NCBI GenBank assembly: GCA_024743435.1
Contig: JANSWO010000011.1
Span: 1-64,000 of the forward strand
DNA length: 64,000 bases
Direction of reading: 5' to 3'
Source of the DNA: Pseudomonadaceae bacterium
GTDB taxonomy: Bacteria > Pseudomonadota > Gammaproteobacteria > Pseudomonadales > Azotimanducaceae
The position numbers and the translations under genes were made by a program. The notes below the pieces were generated by a model, which was given only the letters and a program-made list of their open reading frames with translations, did not search any database and had not been told where the DNA came from. Shown here piece by piece: positions 1 through 6,949 of the stretch; the first letter of the stretch is position 1, and the number at the start of each line of letters is the position of its first letter.

Positions 1-1
1 T

Positions 2-73
2 CCAGAAAAACCTGAATCACTCGACTGGGTAAGCTTGCGGAATGACTGCTATCGACCGCAAGCAGATCTATAG
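2..73 (+). CDS. C-terminal tail of a cassette gene cut by the window edge
   Basis: A reading frame enters from the left edge and runs for 23 codons (starting PEKPESLDWV) to a TAG at 71-73, thirteen bases before the first attC site. In an integron a coding sequence normally ends just before its attC, so this is probably the end of the preceding cassette gene. The visible part is too short to assign a family. The frame is supported only by position and by being open. Confidence 0.4.
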   Translation, partial: PEKPESLDWVSLRNDCYRPQADL

Positions 74-85
74 GAAGAAAGTGCC

Positions 86-181
86 GCCTAACAAAGTAAT
101 GCACCCGACGCTTGACCGCTGCTTCGTTTGCTATCGCAAACATGCGCAGCCCTCAAGCGCGGGTGATCACGGCCGTTAGGC
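86..181 (+). other. attC recombination site 1 (complete)
   Basis: R'' GCCTAAC is at 86-92 and R' GTTAGGC at 175-181. L'' (102-115) pairs with L' (153-165) over 13 positions with one extrahelical base. The centre forms a hairpin, GTTTGC-TATC-GCAAAC (126-141). This is the best-preserved attC and belongs to the cassette that ends at the window edge. Confidence 0.9.
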
Positions 182-184
182 GTC

Positions 185-634
185 ATGCGAGCTTTGTACG
201 TTACCCTCTGTTGTCTGCTGTTTTCGCCAGACGCTATTGCTGACGAGCCCTGCGGGGGAGTATTTGGTTATGAAGGCCAGCGGTTTACGGTTGAACACTC
301 GATATGCAAGTCAGAAGCTATTGAACTTTATCGAGCCGTATCTGAACTCGACTTCGATGTGTCGCGTCGATCCAAGGTAAGCAAGTCCGATGTAGCTTCG
401 ATATTCTCAATTCATCGACAGGGTAGTGGACGAAGCAAGCTGTGTCCTAGTAAAGGATTCATCGTCACTACAAATGTAACTGCGACAAAGCGCGGTAACG
501 AGCCGGCCCAAATGACGTGGACGCATATGTGTCTAAAACAGAGGAAAGGCAAAAGGCTCCTTCTAAATCGAATTACCAATGAAGCGGATACGCAGAGCGT
601 ATTCATGATGCGATTCTTGTTTGGTGGAAAGTAG
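185..634 (+). CDS. Cassette-encoded secreted protein of unknown function
   Basis: This 149-residue protein starts at an ATG three bases after the attC core and has no clear ribosome site, which is common for first genes of integron cassettes. Residues 1-19 (MRALYVTLCCLLFSPDAIA) look like a signal peptide, so the mature protein should be periplasmic or secreted. The mature part has four cysteines, which would allow two disulfides, and a basic C-terminal half. I recognise no family. It ends 19 bases before the next attC, so it fills the cassette 176-743 alone. Confidence 0.72.
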   Translation: MRALYVTLCCLLFSPDAIADEPCGGVFGYEGQRFTVEHSICKSEAIELYRAVSELDFDVSRRSKVSKSDVASIFSIHRQGSGRSKLCPSKGFIVTTNVTATKRGNEPAQMTWTHMCLKQRKGKRLLLNRITNEADTQSVFMMRFLFGGK

Positions 635-653
635 AACGAGTAAGAAAAGTGAC

Positions 654-749
654 GCCTAACCAAGTATTGCACCCGACCCTTGGCCGCTGCTTTGGCTGCT
701 GCCGAAGCCATGCGTAACCCTCAAATGCGGGTGAATGCAGTAGTTAGGC
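654..749 (+). other. attC recombination site 2 (complete)
   Basis: GCCTAAC is at 654-660 and GTTAGGC at 743-749. The site is 96 bp, the same length as site 1, with the same ACCCGACCCTTGG / CTCAAATGCGGGTG inner arms. It closes the cassette carrying the secreted protein at 185-634. Confidence 0.9.
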
Positions 750-806
750 GGCTCCGATAGGTGGTTCTCCTTTACATGAATCCCGTGTAAGCGTTAAGAT
801 CGCTGA

Positions 807-1100
807 ATGTTCCGATCGTTTGGCGATAAACGAACCGAAGACCTGTTCCACGGTAGAAATACTAGCCAAGCGAGAAGGATTGCTACAAACATCCGTAGAA
901 CCGCCGTCCGTAAGCTCGACCAGATCAATGCGGCCGTCGCCCTTGATGATCTGAGATCGCCACCCGGGAATCGCCTGGAAGCTTTGTCCGGTGACCTCAA
1001 AGCAATGCACAGCATTCGAATCAACGATCAGTGGCGAATCGTTTTTGCATGGTCGGACTCAGGGGCTGAGGATGTCCAAGTCATCGACTACCATCGGTAA
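807..1100 (+). CDS. higB: HigB-type toxin (RelE/ParE superfamily mRNA interferase)
   Basis: The 97-residue protein matches the HigB family along its length: an early FGDKRTEDLF segment, KLDQINAA in the middle, SPPGNRLEALSGD, then the family signature SIRINDQWRIVF and a C-terminal VQVIDYHR. HigB toxins cleave mRNA at the ribosome and are neutralised by HigA. The antitoxin gene follows after five bases, so the pair is one transcription unit in one cassette. Toxin-antitoxin pairs are common cassette cargo and are thought to stabilise large arrays. No truncation is visible. Symbol by family similarity only. Confidence 0.92.
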   Translation: MFRSFGDKRTEDLFHGRNTSQARRIATNIRRTAVRKLDQINAAVALDDLRSPPGNRLEALSGDLKAMHSIRINDQWRIVFAWSDSGAEDVQVIDYHR

Positions 1101-1105
1101 CCGAT

Positions 1106-1396
1106 ATGCTGCCATCTCATAGAACATCTACACATCCGGGTGAAGTGCTTCTCGAAGACTTCCTAAAGCCCATGAGCCTTTCCCAGACCGAACTGGCAAG
1201 ACACATTGGGGTTCCGATTCAGCGCATCAATGAACTCGTGCGCGGTAAGCGTGGAGTAACACCAGATACCGCATGGCTTCTGTCTATGGCGCTTGGGACC
1301 ACTCCGGAGTTTTGGATGAACCTCCAGGTTAACTTTGAGCTGACATCGGTCGCCCCGCCCAAAGGCGTGAAGCGATTGAAATCAGCAGCCGCCTAA
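1106..1396 (+). CDS. higA: HigA-type antitoxin (XRE-family helix-turn-helix)
   Basis: This 96-residue protein has the HigA opening HPGEVLLEDFLKPMSLSQ (residues 11-28), a helix-turn-helix covering about residues 26-60 (LARHIGVPIQRINELVRGKR), and the typical LSMALGTTPEFWMNLQ segment. HigA binds and inhibits HigB and represses the operon. The order toxin then antitoxin is normal for higBA. The TAA stop (1394-1396) lies inside the GCCTAAC end of the following attC, so the coding sequence runs to the very end of the cassette. Confidence 0.93.
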   Translation: MLPSHRTSTHPGEVLLEDFLKPMSLSQTELARHIGVPIQRINELVRGKRGVTPDTAWLLSMALGTTPEFWMNLQVNFELTSVAPPKGVKRLKSAAA

Positions 1397-1484
1397 CCAA
1401 GCACTGCATCCGACGTTTGACGAAGCTTCGGCTGCTGCCGCAGCGGTGCACGTCCCTCAAACGCGGGCGATCACAGCCTTAGGC
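1391..1484 (+). other. attC recombination site 3 (R' core altered)
   Basis: GCCTAAC is at 1391-1397 and overlaps the higA stop codon. The inner arms (CATCCGACGTTTGA and CCTCAAACGCGGGCG) are kept. The R' end reads CTTAGGC (1478-1484) instead of GTTAGGC, so the conserved G next to the exchange point is changed or lost. The site may recombine poorly. Confidence 0.8.
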
Positions 1485-1608
1485 GTCACCGTTGCCTCGT
1501 CCGGGAGTGACCACTTTCGACGCACAGAAGCTGATCAGAAATTGGTGCAATAGGCGTTTTGAGCCTCCAATATTCGTAGCTCGATCCTAATTATGTTTGG
1601 AGACAATT

Positions 1609-1980
1609 ATGACTGATCCGATTGATAACTTTTTTGGTGCATGGCAAATCGAATCACCGGAAGAAAGACTCGAAAAAATCATGAGTTCTGTCGCTCCAAG
1701 CATCGTGTATGTTGATCCGCGAACGCCAGATCCCATAACCAGCATTGCCGATCTTAGTGAGTATGTTGGAGAGTTTTCCGCGAATGCACCGGGATGGTCT
1801 GCGAAGGTCGTGGTAAGTGACACGATTGCCGGTACAACGCGTGCCACCGTTGCGTTCAGTGGCAATGGGCCTGACGGGTCTGAGCAAACGCAGCTGGGTC
1901 AATACTTCATTGAAGCAGACGGAGATTTGCTCTCTCGAATAATTGGCTTTGTGGGTATTGGTGCGCCGACGCAATCTTGA
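1609..1980 (+). CDS. NTF2/SnoaL-like protein in an integron cassette
   Basis: A 123-residue protein beginning MTDPIDNFFGAW. The ATG at 1609 is preceded by GGAG at 1599-1602, which favours it over a TTG at 1597. Its length, the opening helix, a SIADLSEYVGEF segment and a run of strands ending in QYFIEADGDLLSRI fit the NTF2-like fold (SnoaL-like group). Proteins of this fold bind small ligands or act as isomerases or cyclases; the substrate cannot be read here. No signal peptide is present. It fills the cassette between attC sites 3 and 4. Confidence 0.7.
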   Translation: MTDPIDNFFGAWQIESPEERLEKIMSSVAPSIVYVDPRTPDPITSIADLSEYVGEFSANAPGWSAKVVVSDTIAGTTRATVAFSGNGPDGSEQTQLGQYFIEADGDLLSRIIGFVGIGAPTQS

Positions 1981-2031
1981 ATGAATGGTATCAAGTGGTC
2001 GAAAGCAGAAAGTTCGGAGGAAACAAGTGCC

Positions 2032-2130
2032 GCCTAACCATATGATGCACACAACGCTTGACCACTGTTTCGTTTGCTGTCGCAAAGGCGCGCAGCTCTC
2101 AAGTGCGGTCGAACGCAGTAGCTAGCAGGC
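2032..2130 (+). other. attC recombination site 4 (degenerate right end)
   Basis: GCCTAAC (2032-2038) and a clear TGCACACAACGCTTGACC arm are kept, with the GTTTGCTGTCGCAAA centre. The right end reads GCTAGCAGGC (2121-2130) instead of GTTAGGC, so the R' core is damaged. Confidence 0.72.
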
Positions 2131-2204
2131 CTCCGGCGCCTCAAACGTATGATGAGATCCCACTGTGGTCTAATGGGTGCGTAGAGTTGTTGAGGTTAGT
2201 GTCT

Positions 2205-2921
2205 ATGCGAATGTTTCTTATAGCTATCCTATGTCTCCCCGCTCTTGCATGGGCGGAGATCCTGGAAGAGGTTGTCGTCACTGGGTCGTACGTTTCCGAA
2301 AGCCCTCCGGCACAGAGACTAGTGCGACGCGGCGACAACTTGCTGCTTAGCGTCCACATAACGAACGATTCGAGGGAAAAGGACACAAGGGAGGCGGAGA
2401 TCCATCAAACGCTACTGCGAGCCATTCGTAGTGCAGAGAAAAAACCTGGTGTACAGGTGAGTGCGGTTACCGATAGCGGGTTTGTTATTCCGCTAACAAG
2501 ATCAAATTATCTTATTGATTTGGCGCCAGGTGCCCGCCCGGACACCAGCCAAGCCTACTTTCGAGTCAAAGCTGCAATTCCCGAATCCAATGGCAATGGA
2601 GAATCGCAAGTCACAGATCTAAAACGATTCGTTGATGAGTTGGAAATGATTGGGCGAACACAAGTGTTCGCTAACTCGGATGCAGAAATAAGTATCATCA
2701 ATCCGAGCAGTTACAGGAGCCAGGTAATTACCTTGATGGCAGAAGATGTGAAGCAGGTAACCGATGCTCTGGGTGATGACTACAAGGTTGTACTTACGGG
2801 AATCGACCGCCCAGTGAAGTGGGGGCGTGTCGGGTCAGTCAACGTTGCGATATACATTCCATACGAGTACGTCGTTCTTCCTTCGACGGTACATAGTCTG
2901 ATGAGCTTTCCCGACTACTAG
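2205..2921 (+). CDS. Cassette-encoded exported protein of unknown function
   Basis: The frame is open from 2058, but its first 49 codons lie in the attC and its flank. The start at 2205 gives a clean signal peptide (MRMFLIAILCLPALAWA) and a 238-residue precursor. The mature protein opens with EILEEVVVTGSYVSE, resembling the start of TonB-receptor plug regions, but no barrel follows. The rest is a mixed helix/strand domain with no family I recognise. It ends 13 bases before the next attC. Export to the periplasm is well supported; function is unknown. Confidence 0.72.
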   Translation: MRMFLIAILCLPALAWAEILEEVVVTGSYVSESPPAQRLVRRGDNLLLSVHITNDSREKDTREAEIHQTLLRAIRSAEKKPGVQVSAVTDSGFVIPLTRSNYLIDLAPGARPDTSQAYFRVKAAIPESNGNGESQVTDLKRFVDELEMIGRTQVFANSDAEISIINPSSYRSQVITLMAEDVKQVTDALGDDYKVVLTGIDRPVKWGRVGSVNVAIYIPYEYVVLPSTVHSLMSFPDY

Positions 2922-2933
2922 GGATTCAGATCC

Positions 2934-3018
2934 GCCTAAGGAAGTATGGCGCGCGCCGCACCGTTTGCTATCGAAAGCGTTTTCGACCTTCAAGCGCAAG
3001 CGATCAAGGCTGTTAGTT
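2934..3018 (+). other. attC recombination site 5 (degenerate)
   Basis: The left end reads GCCTAAG (2934-2940) and the right end GTTAGTT (3012-3018). The ACCTTCAAGCGCAAGCGATC arm resembles L' of the good sites. The site is shortened to 85 bp by loss of much of the left arm. Confidence 0.6.
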
Positions 3019-3073
3019 GCCTTGTTGCGCACTTCGGATAGGAATGATTGGTCCGCAAAGAGGTTAGAAGATC

Positions 3074-3529
3074 GTGGCACTCCGCTTCAGCTACCTACTC
3101 GGCTGCCTATCTGTCGCGGCCTGTTCTTTTGCAAACGACGAACAAGCGCTATGAATATTCCAGGATGAATATTCCCGAACCGTTAACGAGCTGGACGTAG
3201 AAGCAGCGAGTTCTCTTTTGGTGAACTCAGAAAGCGGCTCGTTCATTCATCCTCGTGGTCATGAGGTTGGTATCGATGACGTCGTGCAGTCGTTTTGTGT
3301 CGATACGATGGGGCAGTTCGCTGAAAGAAACTTGAGGGTCAAAGTCATCACGATTCGACTGGTTGACTCGCATAACGCATGATCCGACTTCTACTGGGAC
3401 TTTGACGCCACGTTCAAAGATGGGATCAGTATTGCAACTGCACGACGTGAGACACAAATTTGACATAGAACGTCGAGTGGCGAGAGGATCCTTCATGTTC
3501 ACTACTCGTCGGTGCCAGTAACTGGATAG
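3074..3529 (+). pseudogene. NTF2-like (DUF4440/SnoaL type) lipoprotein gene interrupted by three TGA codons
   Basis: One frame from GTG 3074 to TAG 3527-3529 (151 codons) reads as an exported NTF2-like protein: a lipobox-like LSVAAC near residue 17, a central RNLRVKVITIRLVDSHNA, YWDFDATFKDG, and the family-like ending GERILHVHYSSVPVTG. It is broken by TGA at 3152, 3380 and 3461. There is no frameshift. The third TGA follows ARRETQI, where this family usually has tryptophan, so TGG-to-TGA changes are likely. TGA is a normal stop elsewhere in the window, so the gene is judged dead. It sits between two decayed attC sites. Confidence 0.72.
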
Positions 3530-3554
3530 CGTGAAGGATTCTAATTCTGCATCC

Positions 3555-3649
3555 GCCAAATCAAGCAGTGCATCCGACCCTTAATCGCTGCTTCGTTTGC
3601 TGTCGCAAACGAAGCAACCCGCTAGCGCGGATGATCACGGCCGACAGAC
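3555..3649 (+). other. attC recombination site 6 (strongly degenerate)
   Basis: GCCAAAT (3555-3561) replaces GCCTAAC and GACAGAC (3643-3649) replaces GTTAGGC. The inner sequence is still close to the good sites: GCATCCGACCCTTAATCGC, CTTCGTTTGCTGTCGCAAAC, and GCGCGGATGATCACGGCC. Recombination at these ends seems unlikely. Confidence 0.68.
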
Positions 3650-3662
3650 GACTAGAGTGACG

Positions 3663-4055
3663 ATGAGCAAGCTTCGAGAATATGATCAAGTTACTTCCAC
3701 CGCGTTCGAGTTTCTAAAGACGACGTACGGCTATTCGGATTCTCCCGCAATCGCTGGCCACTACCCAGGATCGTTTTCTAAGACCTATTTCCTAGAAGAG
3801 CGCAGGCTGGTCTTCTTCTGCGACCCGGATCATCGAGACCGTTTTGGGTTTTCTTTCCAACCGGTCAGTTTTGAAGGAAGGCATCACAAACGAATCCGCC
3901 GGTACTATCGACTGTACGATTATTCATTGCGAAGACTTCTGCGGATATTAGGGATTGACGAAGAGCTGCCTAAAGACGGGCCATCCCGGAAGCCGTCGAA
4001 TTTATTGCTCGCGCGGCTCAAGAATTTGCTCACGATCAGCTCGCTGGAGATTTGA
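3663..4055 (+). CDS. Cassette-encoded protein of unknown function
   Basis: A 130-residue soluble protein starting MSKLREYDQ. The frame is open from 3597, but that part lies in the attC, so the ATG at 3663 is preferred. It is rich in aromatic and basic residues (YPGSFSKTYFLEERRLVFF, then a basic helix HHKRIRRYYRLYDYSLRRLL). I recognise no family. Its TGA stop overlaps the TTG start of the next small gene, so the two are probably translated together as a two-gene cassette. Confidence 0.6.
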   Translation: MSKLREYDQVTSTAFEFLKTTYGYSDSPAIAGHYPGSFSKTYFLEERRLVFFCDPDHRDRFGFSFQPVSFEGRHHKRIRRYYRLYDYSLRRLLRILGIDEELPKDGPSRKPSNLLLARLKNLLTISSLEI

Positions 4056-4249
4056 GCGCATTCGCGCCTTTAGTATATCTGTTGGAGATAGCAGCACCTG
4101 GACACCCTTCGGACAACAGAACCAACGGCGTTTTCTCTAGTATAGAAAAGGCTGAACGCGCGGCCGAAAACATTCCAGATTACGCAATTCAACCAAACAT
4201 GAAGTTTAACGTTTTTTGCAGAGAGATAGACCTGGACGCTAGCTGGTGA
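4052..4249 (+). CDS. Small protein coupled to the preceding cassette gene
   Basis: A 65-residue protein that would start at TTG 4052, overlapping the stop of the upstream gene (TTGA), with a GGAGA just before it. The sequence includes a helix SIEKAERAAENIPDYAIQ and a strand MKFNVFCREIDLD. No family is recognised. No attC follows, so the right end of this cassette appears lost. The overlap supports coupling; the TTG start keeps confidence moderate. Confidence 0.5.
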   Translation: MSAFAPLVYLLEIAAPGHPSDNRTNGVFSSIEKAERAAENIPDYAIQPNMKFNVFCREIDLDASW

Positions 4250-4311
4250 ATGCAAACCAAAACACCGCATACGCAGCGAGGCGAGAGAGCCTGGCCTAGT
4301 CGTAATGAGCG

Positions 4312-4782
4312 CTAGTTCCAGTATCCGCTCATGATCTCAATAGCCCATTGAGGCTCAGTGATTTCAGATCTGGGTAAAAATCCAGACATCACCGGCTTCA
4401 CATCAAGAACCGGTGTTCCATCAATAGCATCAAGCCCTTTGAGGACTAGCCTCTTGCCTTCAACTTGTTGAAGCTCACAGATCGTCGCGCCGAGTCTGTT
4501 TGGTCGATTCTTTCCCCGTTGGGCAAGGATTCCAACACTCGGCCAATCCTTGTTGCCCCGTGGGTGCCTGGCTCCTGAGACGATTTTCTCGTCTCTGACT
4601 TTGTCAAAGAGATAGATCACTTCAATGTGTGAGAAGTCCTTTAGGCCTGCTGTTGCGTCTTCGTCGATCCGAGTCAGATCCAAGATAATTTCACTGGTTT
4701 CGTTGTCCCAATCATCGTCTTCCGCTTCGCTTCGGCTGCACAATACGTGCCCAATCGGCTCTACTGTATAGCTGTCTCTCAT
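4312..4782 (-). CDS. TrmO-like tRNA methyltransferase (TsaA/YaeB family)
   Basis: A 156-residue protein with the hallmarks of the TsaA/TrmO family: PIGHVLCSR near the N-terminus, FSHIEVIYLFDK, then ARHPRGNKDWPSVGILAQRG with NRPNRLGATI, and GLDAIDGTPVLDVKPV. In E. coli TrmO methylates N6-threonylcarbamoyladenosine at tRNA position 37 using S-adenosylmethionine. This protein has only the catalytic barrel, without the extra C-terminal domain of the E. coli enzyme. It lies on the opposite strand to the cassette genes. The substrate is inferred from family only. Confidence 0.85.
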   Translation of the reverse strand: MRDSYTVEPIGHVLCSRSEAEDDDWDNETSEIILDLTRIDEDATAGLKDFSHIEVIYLFDKVRDEKIVSGARHPRGNKDWPSVGILAQRGKNRPNRLGATICELQQVEGKRLVLKGLDAIDGTPVLDVKPVMSGFLPRSEITEPQWAIEIMSGYWN

Positions 4783-5032
4783 GTGTGATTTCTCCGTTTG
4801 CCGAGATGATATCGTCTAGTTTGTTGAGGGCGGCTCGATTGTCCTATTCCTGAAGCGCTCGCTAGTGGCTTACTAACAAAAGACGAATTGTCAGAGGCAC
4901 TTGATCGCCGCAGCTAGACATCACAACCTCACTGTTTGCAGGCGGTTGCTCTATCACTAAGGCTGGATGGTAGAAGTTAGTACGATGCAGCCAAATTCTC
5001 ACTCAACGTATTGATAAAGAAGAGAACAGGAT

Positions 5033-5542
5033 ATGAATTGGGATGCGATAGGGGCCTTAGGGGAGATAGCCGGAGCTATTGGGGTCATTGTGACGCTCAT
5101 ATATCTAGCGATTCAGCTACGCCAGAATACCAAAGCGTCGAAAGTTGCCGCCGTTCAGAGCTCGATGGAAAACTCAGCAAAGTTCTCTGAACTGCTAGCA
5201 ACGGATGGAGGATTGGCGCGTACGTTCTGGTTGGGCTTATCAAATCCAGAAGAGCTTACGGTCACGGAGTTGCGGAGGTTTGTGAGTGTTCTAAATGTCT
5301 TTATGCGCCGAGAGTCGCTCGCCTACTATCTTTATCGGGAGGGGACTATGCCCAAAGAACTGTGGGATGCGCGGATTGTTGCTCTGCAAGGCGCTTTGAA
5401 TCAGCCTGGTTTGAGAGTCTATCTTGATACCTCTGCTGATTCGTTACCGTCCGATTTCCGAGAGTTCATTGAAGACATCGCAGCTCAAGAGTCGACGATG
5501 ACGGAGAGCACGAAAGCGCTCATGACCCAACGAGACGTGTAG
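5033..5542 (+). CDS. Membrane-anchored protein of unknown function (MNWDA family, copy 1)
   Basis: A 169-residue protein with one N-terminal membrane helix (about residues 8-28, GEIAGAIGVIVTLIYLAIQL) followed by a basic QLRQNTKASKVA stretch and a helical cytoplasmic domain with several Trp and Tyr residues. The opening MNWDAIGALGEIAGAIGV recurs in the gene at 6243, so the two are paralogues. Such one-helix proteins are common in marine gammaproteobacteria but have no known function. A remnant of an attC follows directly, which suggests it was once a cassette gene. Confidence 0.75.
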   Translation: MNWDAIGALGEIAGAIGVIVTLIYLAIQLRQNTKASKVAAVQSSMENSAKFSELLATDGGLARTFWLGLSNPEELTVTELRRFVSVLNVFMRRESLAYYLYREGTMPKELWDARIVALQGALNQPGLRVYLDTSADSLPSDFREFIEDIAAQESTMTESTKALMTQRDV

Positions 5543-5588
5543 CCATGTAGTGCACTCAACGCCTGACCGTTACGTTGCTCGCGATCAA
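5543..5588 (+). other. Left-half remnant of an attC site
   Basis: The stretch just after the stop of the 5033 gene (GCCATGTAGTGCACTCAACG, then CCTGACCGTTACGTTGCTCG) aligns with the left half of the attC sites upstream, especially site 4. No matching right half or GTTAGGC is seen. It is read as an old, inactive site that marks the former extent of the array. Confidence 0.42.
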
Positions 5589-5717
5589 GAGCTCATTGCC
5601 AGTTGACGCTCTTTGATCAATGAGCACGGAAAGAAGCTGATCGCGCAGATCCATGCCGTGTCGGCTCCACGGAGTACTCGTAGCAGCAAAGTGTTTCGCT
5701 AGCCTTCAGGAGCTTCG

Positions 5718-6137
5718 ATGATGACGCTGATAGAACTATTGATCGCCATTGCTCTCGGATACGTCGCAGTTCTCGTTCTCTTGGAATTTGTGGTGTTGAA
5801 AGTTCAACCGGATATGGAAGGTTGCGTAACGGTACACGTCAACCAGGGGGATGGAGTGGTCGTTCGAAAACTCTACGGCTTCGACTACGAGGACAAGCTG
5901 TATGTCTCCTCCAATCACTGGTTTCGTCAGTGGTATTACGCCATCCTGGAGAACCCCGAGGTCGTGGTTGAGCAAGCCGGCGAGACTAGAGCTTTCACCG
6001 CCATACCTATCGAGGGTCACGAGCGTGCTGAGATTGCCCGTAGATATCACATGGGCTTCTTTCTCAGGTTGATGTGCGGATTCGCACCTAGACGGTTTCT
6101 TCGATTCGACCTCAAAGTTGATCAGAGTGAGGTTTAG
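5718..6137 (+). CDS. Membrane-anchored flavin-reductase-fold protein (nitroreductase/deazaflavin type, DUF385-like)
   Basis: A 139-residue protein with an N-terminal membrane helix (IELLIAIALGYVAVLVLLEF). The rest resembles the split-barrel family of deazaflavin-dependent nitroreductases: KLYGFDYEDKLYVSSNHW, then WYYAILENPEVVVEQAGE and FTAIPIEGHERAEIARRY. Members bind F420, FMN or haem, but cofactor cannot be told here. AGGAG lies upstream of the ATG. It lies between the two MNWDA paralogues. Other proteins of similar fold occur at 32814, 54592, 55683 and 56974. Confidence 0.6.
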   Translation: MMTLIELLIAIALGYVAVLVLLEFVVLKVQPDMEGCVTVHVNQGDGVVVRKLYGFDYEDKLYVSSNHWFRQWYYAILENPEVVVEQAGETRAFTAIPIEGHERAEIARRYHMGFFLRLMCGFAPRRFLRFDLKVDQSEV

Positions 6138-6242
6138 CAAGGTGGTGCTTACGAAGTTTGGCCACCGCTTCCTGTGTCATCCTGTCTTTTACAGTCCACA
6201 CCCGCATATCTTCAATGTCGATTGGGGTCACGAGGAATGAAC

Positions 6243-6782
6243 ATGAACTGGGATGCCTTAGGAGCGATAGCCGAGGCAATTGCTGCGATCACCGTGGTGG
6301 TAACTCTACTCCTCTTGCTCAAGCAACTTCGGCTCAGCAATTCCCAGGCCGAGCAAGCTAACGATCTTGCCCGAGCCGACAGTCAGCGAGATATTCTCAA
6401 ACAAGTCGCGGAACATGCGACGCTAGCGATCGATAACCCGCAGCTCCAGGAAGATATTCGATCCTGTTATCGACAGTGGGAGTCAGCACCAGCTTCCGCG
6501 AAATGGAACTTCGAGAGCTGGGCCTCCAACTACTTCTACATTATGGAGCAGGCGGTTTACATGCATGATCAGGGGCTTCTGAGTGATGAGACCTATTACG
6601 CCATGGAGAAGGCGGCTGTTCGAATAGTGCTCACACCAGGGGGCGCGCAATGGTGGTCTCGTAAATCAGAACACATTGGGGCTGGTGTGAGCGATCGCAT
6701 AAACTCGGCGAGAGATAGATCGGCTTCTGAATTGAGGCCGATGATGGGTTTTCAGTCTCCAGCGTCTACCGATGATGGTTAG
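6243..6782 (+). CDS. Membrane-anchored protein of unknown function (MNWDA family, copy 2)
   Basis: A 179-residue paralogue of the protein at 5033. It starts MNWDALGAIAEAIAAITVVV and has one membrane helix (about residues 7-27), then a coiled-coil-like QLRLSNSQAEQANDLARADS. The frame is open from 6174, but GAGG at 6232-6235 fits the ATG at 6243 best. The C-terminal domain keeps a Trp/Tyr-rich helical pattern (WASNYFYIMEQAVYMHDQGL). Function is unknown. Confidence 0.72.
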   Translation: MNWDALGAIAEAIAAITVVVTLLLLLKQLRLSNSQAEQANDLARADSQRDILKQVAEHATLAIDNPQLQEDIRSCYRQWESAPASAKWNFESWASNYFYIMEQAVYMHDQGLLSDETYYAMEKAAVRIVLTPGGAQWWSRKSEHIGAGVSDRINSARDRSASELRPMMGFQSPASTDDG

Positions 6783-6949
6783 CGAAATTCGCTGCGATCC
6801 TTTGCTCCGGATGCTCGCTCGCCGACGTGCGTGTGCAGCGTCGATTGTGGAGGCGGGTGGTAGTGACTATTTTCGGTTCAATTCGATGGATGTAGATTTA
6901 TGAAGCGCAGAATGAATTCTTGCGAGTATGACCAGGTTGTAATGAAAGG

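Larger units (their letters stand above)
86..3649 (+). mobile_element. Integron gene-cassette array without integrase in view (CALIN)
   Basis: Six attC-like sites of 85-99 bp separate cassettes that are all on the plus strand. The best sites start with GCCTAAC, end with GTTAGGC, and carry a CACCCGACGCTTGA / TCAAGCGCGGGTG inner pair that leaves one unpaired base, plus a central hairpin. This is the classic attC architecture bound by the IntI integrase as folded single-stranded DNA. No intI or attI is in the window. Site quality falls from left to right, and a further half-site lies at 5543-5588, so the array once reached further right. The bases here look visibly less GC-rich than the rest of the window, as expected for foreign cassettes. 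Confidence 0.88.

Noticed and set aside
2058-2204. N-terminal extension of the exported cassette protein
   Set aside because: These 49 codons fall in the attC and its flank; the ATG at 2205 gives a proper signal peptide.
3152-3463. Reassigned TGA or selenocysteine reading in the NTF2-like cassette
   Set aside because: Many genes in the window end normally in TGA, no selenocysteine element is seen, and the family has no selenocysteine. A pseudogene is simpler.
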